Shown here one piece after another: positions 27,163-36,255 of a DNA stretch of 64,000 nt. The notes beneath the pieces were generated by a model. The model worked only from the letters and a program-made list of their open reading frames with translations, did not search any database and was not told the origin of the DNA. This stretch comes from Phycisphaerales bacterium (GTDB lineage: Bacteria > Planctomycetota > Phycisphaerae > Phycisphaerales > SM1A02): the NCBI GenBank assembly GCA_022446905.1, contig JAKVBT010000005.1:738451-802450 (forward strand), in the 5' to 3' direction. The position numbers were made by a program, and so were the translations under genes. Each line of letters opens with the position of its first letter. Positions within the stretch are counted from its first letter, which is position 1.

Positions 27163-27192
27163 TTGACGCCACCCCCCTCGCGAGGGGATACT
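27163..27192 (+). promoter_or_regulatory. Promoter with a 14-bp palindrome as spacer
   Basis: TTGACG (27163-27168) and GATACT (27187-27192) lie 18 bases apart and 58 bases before the ATG at 27251. The perfect palindrome CCCCTCGCGAGGGG (27174-27187) fills the spacer and touches the -10. Binding of a dimeric regulator there would block polymerase. It would drive the PQQ-propeller gene and purH. Confidence 0.45.
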
Positions 27193-27250
27193 GCTCGATT
27201 CCAACCCCTCTTGAGGCCCCGATCTGAGGCCCTAGCCGGAGCTGACCCAC

Positions 27251-28441
27251 ATGCCGCGCATTGCTGCCAGAGCCAACCATGCTTTCTTCGCCGCGTCTGT
27301 GCTTGCACTGACCGCCATGGGAGCTGGCATGGCCGCCAATGACCAGATCATGAATGAGGCCAAAGCCGATCACCAGCGGCAGATGGAAGAGCTCGAGAAT
27401 CGGATGCCACTCGGGCCGTTGCGTGCAAAGTCCCTTGGTCTGACCCCACGCTGGCAATTGGACGCCCCCGATCCCATTGTGCAGTTCTTCCCCCATAACG
27501 CGGGCGTGTTCACCATCAATCAACACAATGAACTGAGCAAAATCAGTGGTGACAAAGGCACCCTTCTATGGCACACCCATGGCGGGAACAGTGCCGACCA
27601 AATTATTGATGTCATCGCCATTGATGATATTGATCGCATTCTGATTGTTCGAACGACCTCTGTCCTGACCATTTCCAACTCCACAGGCAACCCAAGCTTT
27701 ATTGGAGAGGCACGGAGTAGTTTGCAACAACTCCAGTGGCTTGCCGACACAACAGGTGTCGTCGATGGCCCCTATTTGATTTATGGCGGGCTGAGCGGAG
27801 AAATTGTCTGGCAGGGCTACACCCATGGGTTCACCGAGGGCGCACATCGAATCGGTCGCCGAGTTGCAACCCCACCGGTCATTTCCGACACACTGGTGAT
27901 TGCAGGTTCTGCATCAGGCACCATCTTTGGCCTTGACGTGAAGAGACGCAGCAAACGATGGACCGTGTCGCTACTGGCCGCTCCAACTGCCCCACTCACC
28001 GTTCACGGCCAATTGCTCTTTGTCGCTAGCAAGGACCAACACCTTCGAGCAATCAACACCGATACAGGTGTGGTTGAGTGGGCTCGACTCCTAGAGTCGC
28101 CACTTCAACACGGACCGTATGCCGCTGCAGACTCGGTCTACCAGCAAGTTCCGGATCGTGGCTTGGTCTGCCTCGAGGCTCGACCCAAACACGCCCCTGA
28201 AGGCATGGAACGCTGGACCGCACCTACAGTGACCGGCAATGTGATCGCCGACAAGGACGGCATGCTCATCACTTGGGATGCAGACAAGCGGGTAATGCAA
28301 AGTGTCTCGGCCTCCACTGGGGTGGTAGAAGCCACCGCAGCGATCCCGGAAGCACTCAACGTCACCGCCGACGGCGACTTGATTTACATTCTGGGTCATT
28401 CCACACGCCTTCAACTGCTGCGACTTGGCTCAGGGGACTGA
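27251..28441 (+). CDS. Secreted PQQ-like beta-propeller protein
   Basis: 396 residues with an N-terminal signal/anchor segment (FFAASVLALTAMGAGMAANDQ) and a coiled stretch (KADHQRQMEELENRM). Then come repeated propeller blades of the PQQ type with Trp-containing strands: KGTLLWHTHGG, SGEIVWQGYTHG, FGLDVKRRSKRWTVS, AINTDTGVVEWARLL and VSASTGVVEATA. Many such proteins are BamB-like or bind unknown ligands; no quinone-binding residue set is seen. It reads straight into purH with a 5-base gap. Confidence 0.78.
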   Translation: MPRIAARANHAFFAASVLALTAMGAGMAANDQIMNEAKADHQRQMEELENRMPLGPLRAKSLGLTPRWQLDAPDPIVQFFPHNAGVFTINQHNELSKISGDKGTLLWHTHGGNSADQIIDVIAIDDIDRILIVRTTSVLTISNSTGNPSFIGEARSSLQQLQWLADTTGVVDGPYLIYGGLSGEIVWQGYTHGFTEGAHRIGRRVATPPVISDTLVIAGSASGTIFGLDVKRRSKRWTVSLLAAPTAPLTVHGQLLFVASKDQHLRAINTDTGVVEWARLLESPLQHGPYAAADSVYQQVPDRGLVCLEARPKHAPEGMERWTAPTVTGNVIADKDGMLITWDADKRVMQSVSASTGVVEATAAIPEALNVTADGDLIYILGHSTRLQLLRLGSGD

Positions 28442-28446
28442 GCGCC

Positions 28447-30030
28447 ATGTCGCTCCCAATACCTGTCAAACGTGCACTCCTGTCGGTCAGTGACAAGTCC
28501 GATCTCATTGCCTTTGCCCGTGCATTGCAATCCATGGGAGTTGAGTTGCTATCCACCGGCGGCACTGCCAAAGCCCTCGAGGCCGCTGGAATTCACACCA
28601 CCCCAGTTGAAGATGTCACTGGCTTTCCGGAGATGATGGATGGCCGCATCAAGACACTGCACCCTCGCGTCCACGGTGGACTGCTTGCACGCCGAGATCT
28701 CCAAACACATGTGGAGGCCATGAACGAACATGGCATCCTCCCCATTGATCTGATCTGCATCAACCTCTATCCATTTGAACAAACCATCGCCAACCCTAAT
28801 GTTGCCGACGATGAAGCCATTGAACAGATCGACATCGGCGGCCCTGCGATGCTCCGCAGCGCTGCCAAGAACCATCGCTTTGTTGCTTCCGTGACCTCCC
28901 CACAACAATACGACGATGTCATTGCAGATTTGCGTTCCAACGACGGCTGCACAACCCTAGAACTGCGGCGAGCACTTGCCTCTGCGACCTTCGCACGCAC
29001 AGCGGGCTATGACGCCGCCATCTCCAACTGGCTGGCGAAGTCAGCTGGAGACCCGCTACCACCCCACCTGTCCATCACAGCAACCCGGTCACGCATCTTG
29101 CGCTACGGAGAAAATCCGCACCAACGCGCAGCCCTCTACACATTGCCAGGCGAGCGTGTTGCCGGCTTGGCGCATGCACGAACCATCGACGGGAAACCCC
29201 TGAGTTACAACAATCTCAACGATGCTGCAGGTGCACTGCGATGCTGCCGTGATCTCACCCGATATCAGCCAGATACCGCCGCTGCGGTCATTGTCAAGCA
29301 CGCTACCCCATGTGGCGCAGCAACCAATACAAGTCTTTTGCAAGCCTTTGAGGCAGCATGGGCAGGTGACCCACGAGCGGCCTTTGGTGGCATTGTCGCG
29401 CTTTCCCAGCCGCTGGACACCGATCTGGCAACAACCATCTGCCAAGGGGATCGGTTCATTGAAGTGATCGTCGCCCCATCTGTGAACGAAAAGGCCATTG
29501 GCATCTTGACCAATCGCTGGAAAAACATTCGGATCGTTGAAGTCACTGACTTTCATGAACCGACTTCGGCAGTCACCGAGGTACGAACCATCCCGGGAGG
29601 ATTGCTTGCGCAACTGACTGATGACAAGCACGCGATCCCAAATCAGTGGACCCACGCTGCCGGGCCACCGCCGACACCCGAGATGCTGGCCACTGGTGGC
29701 ATTGCATGGACCTGTGTCAAACACGCTGGCTCCAATGCAGTGACCATTGCCCACGGCCAACAACTGACCGGTGTTGGCGCGGGCCAAGTCGATCGGCTGA
29801 CGGCCTCTCAACTGGCCATTGAGAAGTCTGGCAAATCCATTGACCAGCAATCTGTCGCAGCATCAGATGCATTCTTCCCCTTCCCAGACGGGCCTGAACT
29901 CCTGATCAATGCTGGAGTCGGCTGCATTGTCCATCCGGGTGGGTCAAAGCGTGACGATGAGACTTTCGCGCTGTGCAACGATCGCGGGGTCACCTGCATG
30001 ACCACTGGTATTCGGCACTTCCGTCATTAG
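28447..30030 (+). CDS. purH: Bifunctional AICAR transformylase/IMP cyclohydrolase
   Basis: 527 residues, the typical length. The N-terminal cyclohydrolase has KRALLSVSDKSDLIAFARAL, LLSTGGTAKALEAAGI and DGRIKTLHPRVHGGLLAR. The transformylase part has LRYGENPHQRAALYT, PLSYNNLNDAAGALRCC, IVKHATPCGAAT and AFGGIVALSQPLD, and the late segment SDAFFPFPDGPELLINAGV. It makes the last two steps to IMP. The ATG lies 5 bases after the propeller gene's stop. Confidence 0.97.
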   Translation: MSLPIPVKRALLSVSDKSDLIAFARALQSMGVELLSTGGTAKALEAAGIHTTPVEDVTGFPEMMDGRIKTLHPRVHGGLLARRDLQTHVEAMNEHGILPIDLICINLYPFEQTIANPNVADDEAIEQIDIGGPAMLRSAAKNHRFVASVTSPQQYDDVIADLRSNDGCTTLELRRALASATFARTAGYDAAISNWLAKSAGDPLPPHLSITATRSRILRYGENPHQRAALYTLPGERVAGLAHARTIDGKPLSYNNLNDAAGALRCCRDLTRYQPDTAAAVIVKHATPCGAATNTSLLQAFEAAWAGDPRAAFGGIVALSQPLDTDLATTICQGDRFIEVIVAPSVNEKAIGILTNRWKNIRIVEVTDFHEPTSAVTEVRTIPGGLLAQLTDDKHAIPNQWTHAAGPPPTPEMLATGGIAWTCVKHAGSNAVTIAHGQQLTGVGAGQVDRLTASQLAIEKSGKSIDQQSVAASDAFFPFPDGPELLINAGVGCIVHPGGSKRDDETFALCNDRGVTCMTTGIRHFRH

Positions 30031-30036
30031 CAGCGC

Positions 30037-30606
30037 TCAGGTTGCCCCGATACTCACATCAACTGGCTGCTCGCTGGGCTGCCAGGTAGGCTCCAGATCT
30101 AACTTGAGCGGCACTCGCTTGCCATCGCCGTCATAGGGAATCTGATCTTCATCGATGATCCGCTGAATAGCCATGATGCCTTCGATGAGCATCTCCGGCC
30201 GCGGCGGACATCCAGGCACGTACACATCTACCGGCACGTACTGGTCCACGCCCTGCACAACCGCATAGGTGTCAAAGACCCCACCGGTCGATGCGCAGGC
30301 ACCCATGGAGATGACCCATTTGGGCTCACACATCTGAACGTAGATGCGCTGCAGAACGGGAAGAATCTTGACTGGAACACGGCCCGCAACAATCAACAGA
30401 TCAGCCTGACGCGGACTGAATCGAAAGACTTCGGCGCCGAAACGCGCCAGGTCAAATCGACTGGAGGCTGTCGCCATCAATTCGATCCCGCAGCATGCCG
30501 TGGCAAAGGGCATGGGCCACAGCGCACTTCGTCGAGCCCAGTTGACCACCCGACTCAGGCTTGTTGCCAGAAATCCGTCAACTGGAATGGACTGTTCAAG
30601 ACCCAT
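30037..30606 (-). CDS. nuoB: NADH-quinone oxidoreductase subunit B
   Basis: 189 residues from the ATG of [17 protein letters not shown]. All ligands of the N2 [4Fe-4S] cluster are present: the Cys pair in [18 protein letters not shown], Cys in [13 protein letters not shown] and Cys in [13 protein letters not shown]. NuoB passes electrons toward quinone in complex I. It is alone here, between purH and an unrelated protease gene; nuoC lies 9 kb away on the other strand. In most bacteria nuoA-N are contiguous. Confidence 0.95.
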   Translation of the reverse strand: MGLEQSIPVDGFLATSLSRVVNWARRSALWPMPFATACCGIELMATASSRFDLARFGAEVFRFSPRQADLLIVAGRVPVKILPVLQRIYVQMCEPKWVISMGACASTGGVFDTYAVVQGVDQYVPVDVYVPGCPPRPEMLIEGIMAIQRIIDEDQIPYDGDGKRVPLKLDLEPTWQPSEQPVDVSIGAT

Positions 30607-30699
30607 GGTGTCGTCTCTGCATGCTCCAGAGCCGGCCTCAAGACCGCTTCTGTACATCAGGATAGCACCCTGATACTGGACGCGACAGTCAAACTGACC

Positions 30700-30705
30700 G
30701 ATACT
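30700..30705 (+). promoter_or_regulatory. Candidate -10 of the DUF1570-type protease gene
   Basis: GATACT ends 7 bases before the ATG at 30713, with TGGACG 17 bases upstream as a moderate -35. This spacing predicts transcription starting at or next to the ATG. Confidence 0.45.
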
Positions 30706-30712
30706 CGCACAG

Positions 30713-31744
30713 ATGTTGCTCCAGACCCTGATGATCACCACAGCCCTGGCAGCAGCGCCACACGATGGACTCACGACTGATGCGACCACAGCCGACCGCG
30801 TGGCCTACGTGCAGTCGCTCATGCCCGATCTCAACCGGCACGCGAGCAGCCGCTACATCATCCTCTCTGATTCAGATCGTGAGCTCATTACAGAGGCCCA
30901 GAACACCCTTGAAGAAACACGACGCCAATACGATCGATGGTGCCGCGCCGTCGATGTCAAGGCGCCGCGTCCGGACCAGCGCCTCATCAGCATCGTGTTC
31001 CACGACCGCGACTCCTTTCTCGAGTTTGCCAAACAGACCGAAGTCGACAATGCTCCCACTCATCACATCGAGGGATATTTCAGTCCCAGACACGAGTGGC
31101 TCGTTCTTTTTAATCCCGCCGATGCAGACGACCTATCCCGTGCTGATGAACGCCTCGCAGAGGCATGGGCGGAAGTTGATCGCGCTGCCGAGCAGGGCGC
31201 GGATCCCCAAGCCGTTGCAAAGGCACGACAACAACTCGCTGATGCCGGGGCAGAACTTCAAGAGGCTGAACGGGCCCGCCGCGCTGCCGTGATCATCCAC
31301 GAAGCTGTCCATCAACTCGTCCATGTCAGTACTGCATTCCCCGGACGCCATCGCTGGCCGGTGTGGCTTCACGAAGCCATCGCAGTGTCCTTCGAAACCG
31401 ACAATCGCCGCCGCCCCTTTGGCCCCGATCGAACTGATGCCCGACGCCGCGCCGCCTTTGAGACTTATCTCGAGGCCGAAGAACTGCTCCCGCTGACGGA
31501 GTTAGTTGCAACAGAAACCCTGCAGTACGACGAAGGCAAACGCACCAATATCATCTATTGCCAATCAGCGGCACTCTTGTCGTGGATGCACCTAAAGCGA
31601 CGTGCTGAACTCTCAAACCTATTGCAGACAGTCGGAACTACAGAACAAGATGGCCAACTGATCTCTGCACCAAAACGCATGGCTGAGTTGCTTGGCCCGC
31701 TAGATCAATTCGAACGACGCTGGCTTAATGATGAGCGTCGGTAG
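30713..31744 (+). CDS. Putative exported zinc protease, DUF1570-like
   Basis: 343 residues with an N-terminal signal-like segment ([15 protein letters not shown]). The protein has an HExxH zinc-protease motif in [14 protein letters not shown] (about residue 195), a downstream [12 protein letters not shown] that may give the third metal ligand (Glu), and a preceding Ala/Glu-rich helical insert (about residues 140-190). This matches DUF1570-type planctomycete proteins, presumed peptidases of unknown substrate. The 3' end overlaps the convergent BrkB-like gene by 20 bases. Confidence 0.72.
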   Translation: MLLQTLMITTALAAAPHDGLTTDATTADRVAYVQSLMPDLNRHASSRYIILSDSDRELITEAQNTLEETRRQYDRWCRAVDVKAPRPDQRLISIVFHDRDSFLEFAKQTEVDNAPTHHIEGYFSPRHEWLVLFNPADADDLSRADERLAEAWAEVDRAAEQGADPQAVAKARQQLADAGAELQEAERARRAAVIIHEAVHQLVHVSTAFPGRHRWPVWLHEAIAVSFETDNRRRPFGPDRTDARRRAAFETYLEAEELLPLTELVATETLQYDEGKRTNIIYCQSAALLSWMHLKRRAELSNLLQTVGTTEQDGQLISAPKRMAELLGPLDQFERRWLNDERR

Positions 31745-32714
31745 CCGCATCACGCCCCAGACTGCGAACTGAACGCCAACGCCAGCGCGCCCGATCAAGC
31801 ATCGCAGCCAACTCTGCGCCATAGAGCACGCAGATCCACATCACATAGACCCAGATCATCAGCAGCGGCACCATGCCCAAACTGCCTCCAATGGGACTGG
31901 CACTGGTCGCACTGAAAAAGAAGCGGCGAAGCAGCCACTGACCAATTAACAAGGAAATCGCAGCCACCAGCGCCCCGATCGATGACGCTCCCCAGCCCTT
32001 GCGCCCTGCTGGAACAAAGCGATAGGCCAGAAGGACAATAAGCCAAATCAAGATCAGCGAGATCAGCGCATTGCCAACCATTGCAACCCAGCGATAGCCA
32101 GTAGCTTCAATCTCGGACACCAGATCACCCAAGACAGCGATACCCCAAACCGACAATGCTGGGGCCAAGACAAGAATGAGCAGAGATACCAGCACGCGAG
32201 CGATGGCACTCCGGCGCTTGTTACCAGCGACGATCACACTCAAACTGGCTTCCACTTCATCAAATAATCGGTAGGCCGCCCAGATGAGCACGATCGCACC
32301 AATCCAGGTCATCCCAGTGACATCGATCTCGGCTGCTTGCGCAGCCAGGCTTTCCAGCCAATGACCAAGATCTACACTTGAACCCGCATGCGCCCCCGTG
32401 GGAATGTCCACTCGTTCGAGGCCGAGCCTGGTCACCAAATTACTAACGGTGTCAAGAAACTCCTGCTTAGTGACTGACAGTCGAGCAATTGAGGCTGCCA
32501 GTGCCAGCAAGGGCAAGAGAGAAAAAAGCACACGATAGGACAAGGCCGCTGCCATCATGCCCGCGCGATGACGTCGCAGCCGAAGCGCCGCCAAACGACC
32601 AATGTCCAGCACAAACCGGACCATCCGCTCGCCGGAGGACAATTCCTCCCAGGTGACGCGACGCAGCCGGGCACGCAGATCCTTCCAAGACTGACGCCAC
32701 TGCTTGAATCCCAT
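31725..32714 (-). CDS. YihY/BrkB-family membrane protein
   Basis: 329 residues from the ATG; a GTG three codons earlier is an alternative. Residues about 50-300 contain six hydrophobic segments with the family pattern (MMAAALSYRVLFSLLPLLALAASIA near the first, FVPAGRKGWGASSIGALVAA, and GSLGMVPLLMIWVYVMWICVLYGAELAAM near the end). Once annotated as RNase BN, the family is now regarded as membrane proteins of unclear function, perhaps transporters. The 60-base gap to the divergent pseudouridine synthase holds TAGCCT just before its start. Confidence 0.85.
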   Translation of the reverse strand: MGFKQWRQSWKDLRARLRRVTWEELSSGERMVRFVLDIGRLAALRLRRHRAGMMAAALSYRVLFSLLPLLALAASIARLSVTKQEFLDTVSNLVTRLGLERVDIPTGAHAGSSVDLGHWLESLAAQAAEIDVTGMTWIGAIVLIWAAYRLFDEVEASLSVIVAGNKRRSAIARVLVSLLILVLAPALSVWGIAVLGDLVSEIEATGYRWVAMVGNALISLILIWLIVLLAYRFVPAGRKGWGASSIGALVAAISLLIGQWLLRRFFFSATSASPIGGSLGMVPLLMIWVYVMWICVLYGAELAAMLDRARWRWRSVRSLGRDAATDAHH

Positions 32715-32773
32715 CGCGAGCACAGGCTACCCGTCCTCGACCGCTGATGTGCGGTAGCCTGCGCCGTCCAACA

Positions 32774-33697
32774 ATGAAGCCATCCGGAGAACAACCCGAC
32801 ATCCCACCAGGCTGGTCCAAGCCGGAGCAAACTGGCGATGCCACGCCTGCTCAATCTCAAAAGGCCGGCCAAGATGACCCGCTGCGCGATGCCAGTCGTG
32901 GCGAGCGCATTCAAAAAGTCCTCGCTGCTGCGGGGGTTGCCTCACGCCGCGCCTGTGAGGGCTTGATTGAAGAACGAGCTATTCGCGTCAATGGACGTTT
33001 GATTGAATCGCTCCCGGTCTGGGTAGATCCCATCAACGATCGCATCACCGTACATGGGAAGGCCGTCAAGACAAATGCCCCGAAGGTGCATGTCCTTTTG
33101 TTCAAACCACGTGGCGTGGTCTGCACCGCTGAAGATCCGCAACAACGCCGCCGCGCAATCGATCTGGTGGATCACCCATCCAAGGTGCGTCTCTTTTCCG
33201 TGGGCCGACTCGATATGGATTCCTCGGGGCTGCTCCTGCTGACCAACGATGGCGAACTCAGCCATTTGCTGACGCACCCTTCGCACCACGTCAAACGCGT
33301 ATACGACGTCACAGTTGATGGGGAAGTCCCGGATCGGGTCATTGATCGTCTGGCCCGGGGAATTAATCTGCCCGATGATCGAACCGGCCGGCCGCGCCCG
33401 GCAAGCTTTGACTCCATTCGCATCTTGGAAGCTCATCGAGATCGCACCCGCTTTGAAGTTGTGTTGCATGAAGGACGCAATCGACAAGTACGACGGATGT
33501 TCAAAGCAATGGAACATCCAGTCAGAAGACTACGACGAACCGCTTTGGGACCGCTCAGTCTGTCTGGCCTTCGGCCAGGGCAATGGCGAGAACTGACTGA
33601 AGCTGAAGTGCAGCGATTGCGTGATTCGGCCACCACCCGCCCTCGCAAGAAACGCGGGGGCAAAAAACGCCCGAGCCGCCCAAGCAAAGACAAGTAG
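32774..33697 (+). CDS. 16S/23S rRNA pseudouridine synthase (RsuA/RluB family)
   Basis: 307 residues from ATG 32774; an ATG at 32747 is also possible. An S4 RNA-binding domain (ERIQKVLAAAGVASRRACEGLIEERAIRVNG) precedes the catalytic domain, where VGRLDMDSSGLLLLTNDGELSHLL carries the catalytic Asp. EGRNRQVRRMFKAMEHPVRRLRRTALGP is the RluB/RsuA C-terminal motif. The tail is Lys/Arg-rich, probably for rRNA contact. The exact target uridine cannot be told. It converges on scpA. Confidence 0.9.
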   Translation: MKPSGEQPDIPPGWSKPEQTGDATPAQSQKAGQDDPLRDASRGERIQKVLAAAGVASRRACEGLIEERAIRVNGRLIESLPVWVDPINDRITVHGKAVKTNAPKVHVLLFKPRGVVCTAEDPQQRRRAIDLVDHPSKVRLFSVGRLDMDSSGLLLLTNDGELSHLLTHPSHHVKRVYDVTVDGEVPDRVIDRLARGINLPDDRTGRPRPASFDSIRILEAHRDRTRFEVVLHEGRNRQVRRMFKAMEHPVRRLRRTALGPLSLSGLRPGQWRELTEAEVQRLRDSATTRPRKKRGGKKRPSRPSKDK

Positions 33698-33702
33698 ACA
33701 CC

Positions 33703-34518
33703 TCAGCTGGCTTGATCGCCTGCATCCTCCGGCGACTCCTCGCCGTCACGCAGCATCAGTGTGATCGGACCATCCTCTGCCTGGTCAAAACGCACTTCAA
33801 AGCGACGCACCAGTTCCAACACCGCCAGGAACATGCCCACCCGCTGCACTGGCTTTTGTCCAGCAAATGCTTCCTGCAAGGTCAGTGACTCCCCACTACG
33901 ACGCATCAGCCGATCGACGAGATCTTTCTCATAGAGCGCAATAGGCGTGTCATCCAACTCAACGATGTGATCTCCAAGACGCCGAAAGTCAATGGCCGAT
34001 GCGATGCGCTCGTAGGCCTCAGAGAGGTCCATGGCATGCACGTCTTCCAGTTCAAGTCCCTCTTCGAGCTTAGGCAGTGCGCCCTGCTGATGCCCCGCCT
34101 GACAGATCAACCGCTGCTCAAAGGCTGAGCGCTGCTGTTCAAGTTGCATTCCTGCATCGCGAATTCGCTGATATGCAAGCAGTTGACGAATCAGTTCGTT
34201 GCGTGGATCAAGCCCATCCTCAGCTTCCAATTCCACATCATCTTCACTGGCTGCAACCGGAGTGATGCTTCTGGATTTGATCTCCACCAGCGTCGCCGCC
34301 ATAACGAGAAACTCACCAGCCTGATCAACGTCAACCCGAGCAGTCTGCCGCAGCACGCCCAGGTACTGATCCGTGATCTGTGCGATCGGAATGTCATGCA
34401 AATCGACTTCGGCCCGTCGCACCAAAAAGAGCAGGAGATCCAGAGGACCCTCAAATGCATCCAGAGAGACGCGATAGTCCTGCTGCATATCCATCGGTTG
34501 CGGGGGTTGCGGCATCAT
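33703..34518 (-). CDS. scpA: Segregation and condensation protein A
   Basis: 271 residues starting MMPQPPQPMDM. The kleisin N-terminal motif is clear: YRVSLDAFEGPLDLLLFLVRRAEVDLHDIPI, followed by FLVMAATLVEIKSRS. The C-terminal winged-helix part (MFLAVLELVRRFEVRFDQAEDGPITLM) contacts the Smc head. ScpA with ScpB and Smc organises the chromosome; scpB is not next to it. Five bases separate its end from that of the pseudouridine synthase. The long upstream open frame is antisense to kdsD. Confidence 0.93.
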   Translation of the reverse strand: MMPQPPQPMDMQQDYRVSLDAFEGPLDLLLFLVRRAEVDLHDIPIAQITDQYLGVLRQTARVDVDQAGEFLVMAATLVEIKSRSITPVAASEDDVELEAEDGLDPRNELIRQLLAYQRIRDAGMQLEQQRSAFEQRLICQAGHQQGALPKLEEGLELEDVHAMDLSEAYERIASAIDFRRLGDHIVELDDTPIALYEKDLVDRLMRRSGESLTLQEAFAGQKPVQRVGMFLAVLELVRRFEVRFDQAEDGPITLMLRDGEESPEDAGDQAS

Positions 34519-34543
34519 GCGGGATAGGCTCCACCTCGGACGA

Positions 34544-34549
34544 TACACT
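34544..34549 (+). promoter_or_regulatory. Candidate -10 of the kdsD unit
   Basis: TACACT ends 5 bases before ATG 34555. This supports the upstream ATG, in a leaderless transcript, over the ATG at 34600; neither has an SD. Confidence 0.35.
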
Positions 34550-34554
34550 GCCGC

Positions 34555-35673
34555 ATGTCCGGCGACCTCCGCCGGCCAGGGAAAGGCATCGTACACGGCA
34601 TGACCGCCCCGACTCCACCGACAGCAAACTCCCCGGCATCCGAACCAGATGGTTTGGACGCTGCTGCCGCCACACGCCAATCACTCCACGAAGTACTGCA
34701 CCACGAAGCGGTCGCCTTGGGCGAACTCGCAGCCAGGCTTGAGCAAGATCCGACCGAGGCCGCCCACTGGACCCAGGCTGTGGCCCTCATCGCTGACTGC
34801 CAAGGCCATGTGGTGGTCTCGGGAATGGGCAAGTCCGGACTGGTTGGCGCCAAGATTTCAGCCACCATGTCTTCTCTGGGGATCCCCTCCCACACCGTAC
34901 ATCCTGCCGATGCCATGCACGGTGACCTCGGTGCGATTCGCCGGGACGACGTTGTTGTGCTGCTGAGTTTCTCGGGCGCGACCAGAGAGATCATCGAGCT
35001 TGCAACGGTACTGGGCACCGATGGGGTGAAACGACTGGGAATCTCCCGTTCTCATGATTCACCACTTGGCCGCCTCTGCGATGCCCATCTGGCTCTGGGC
35101 GATCTTGATGAAGCTGGATCGCTCAGCCTCGCCCCAACGACATCGACAACCGTCACGATGGCGTGCGGCGATGCGCTGGCACTGACCGTGGCGCATCAAC
35201 GCAACTTCACGGCCACCGATTTCCAACAACGACATCCTGGGGGCTCGCTTGGCGCGATGCTTCGACCAGTTGAAGCATTGCTCCGTTTCCGGGTCGGCGA
35301 CAACCTCAGCACAGTGCCCCCAAACACTCCGCTGCGAGAAGCGCTCGCCCAAAGCGCACTTGCCTCAGACAGTCCAATTCGTCATGCCGGAGCCGTCCTT
35401 GTAGTCGATGCAGATGGCTGCCTCATTGGCCTGTTTACCGATGGTGATTTGAGACGATTGGTGCTGGAGAACCCTGATAGCCTCGATCAACCCGTCTCAG
35501 AAGTCATGACCGCCAACCCACTGACCGTGTCAGCTGACACCACAGTGGCGGCAGCACGTCAGACAGTGTCGACCCATCGCATTGACGAGTTGCCAGTGGT
35601 CGACGCGAACCACCGACCAGTGGGCCTGATCGACATTCAGGATCTCCTTGCCCCCCGCGTGGCCATGGACTAA
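34555..35673 (+). CDS. kdsD: Arabinose-5-phosphate isomerase (SIS plus two CBS domains)
   Basis: 372 residues (357 if the ATG at 34600 is used). The SIS domain (about residues 75-220) carries VVVSGMGKSGLVGAKISATM, HPADAMHGDLGAI and LLSFSGATREII. The paired CBS domains (about 250-370) include FTDGDLRRLVLE, VMTANPLTVSADT and IDELPVVDANHRPVGLIDIQDLL. It converts ribulose-5-P to arabinose-5-P for Kdo, feeding kdsA. The KdsD/KpsF/GutQ assignment rests on domain order. The next two genes, a proteasome-like hydrolase and an LptC-like protein, follow tightly. Confidence 0.92.
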   Translation: MSGDLRRPGKGIVHGMTAPTPPTANSPASEPDGLDAAAATRQSLHEVLHHEAVALGELAARLEQDPTEAAHWTQAVALIADCQGHVVVSGMGKSGLVGAKISATMSSLGIPSHTVHPADAMHGDLGAIRRDDVVVLLSFSGATREIIELATVLGTDGVKRLGISRSHDSPLGRLCDAHLALGDLDEAGSLSLAPTTSTTVTMACGDALALTVAHQRNFTATDFQQRHPGGSLGAMLRPVEALLRFRVGDNLSTVPPNTPLREALAQSALASDSPIRHAGAVLVVDADGCLIGLFTDGDLRRLVLENPDSLDQPVSEVMTANPLTVSADTTVAAARQTVSTHRIDELPVVDANHRPVGLIDIQDLLAPRVAMD

Positions 35674-35679
35674 TCCACC

Positions 35680-36255
35680 ATGTCGATCGTGACTGCCGTT
35701 CGAAGTTCTCAGGCGATCACCATTGCCGCTGACACACTGGCCGTCTTCGGCGAGGGCATGGTCGTCCCGACGGAGAATGCTCGCACGAGCAAGTTGATGC
35801 GCATTGGCGATGCCGTCATCGGTGGAACCGGGTGGGCCGTGTATGACGACATCATTGATCACCACCTGACTGACCGGCCTGCCCCATCATTAACGACAAG
35901 ACGCCACATCTACGCGTTCTTCCTTGAACTCTGGGGCGTGCTGCGGGACAGATACACCCTTGTCAACGAACAAGCAGCCAGCAAAGACACCCCCTTCGGT
36001 GATCTTGATGCATCCTTCCTCGTCGCTTCGCCTGGCGGACTCTTTAAGGTTTCAAGTGATCTTGGTGTCACTGAGTTTGCACGCTGGTATGCCATCGGGT
36101 CTGGGGCCGAATATGCCATGGGTGCTATGCATGCCACAGTCAAGCACAGACTTGACGATGAGTCCATTGCCCGAGCAGGCTGCCAAGCAGCCATGGAACT
36201 CGATGCACATTGTGGCGGCGAGATCGATCTCCTTCGCGTTGAGTTACAGGCATGA
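35680..36255 (+). CDS. Proteasome/HslV-like Ntn hydrolase (BPH-like)
   Basis: 191 residues resembling self-compartmentalising proteasome-family subunits outside the HslV and 20S groups. If the initiator Met is removed, the chain begins SIVTAVR..., with Ser1 where HslV has Thr1, Asp17 in TIAADTLA, and a Lys37 in TSKLMRIGDAVIGGTGW at the place of HslV Lys33. The C-terminal region IGSGAEYAMGAMHATV resembles HslV GAGGNYAL. No HslU-type unfoldase is adjacent. It lies 6 bases after kdsD and overlaps the LptC-like gene by ATGA, so all three are likely one operon. Activity is inferred, not proven. Confidence 0.75.
   Translation: MSIVTAVRSSQAITIAADTLAVFGEGMVVPTENARTSKLMRIGDAVIGGTGWAVYDDIIDHHLTDRPAPSLTTRRHIYAFFLELWGVLRDRYTLVNEQAASKDTPFGDLDASFLVASPGGLFKVSSDLGVTEFARWYAIGSGAEYAMGAMHATVKHRLDDESIARAGCQAAMELDAHCGGEIDLLRVELQA

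Noticed and set aside
26512-27250. FMN riboswitch upstream of ribE
   Set aside because: The leader has no conserved AGGGGCA-type core or the paired stems; only a palindrome linked to the divergent promoter is present.
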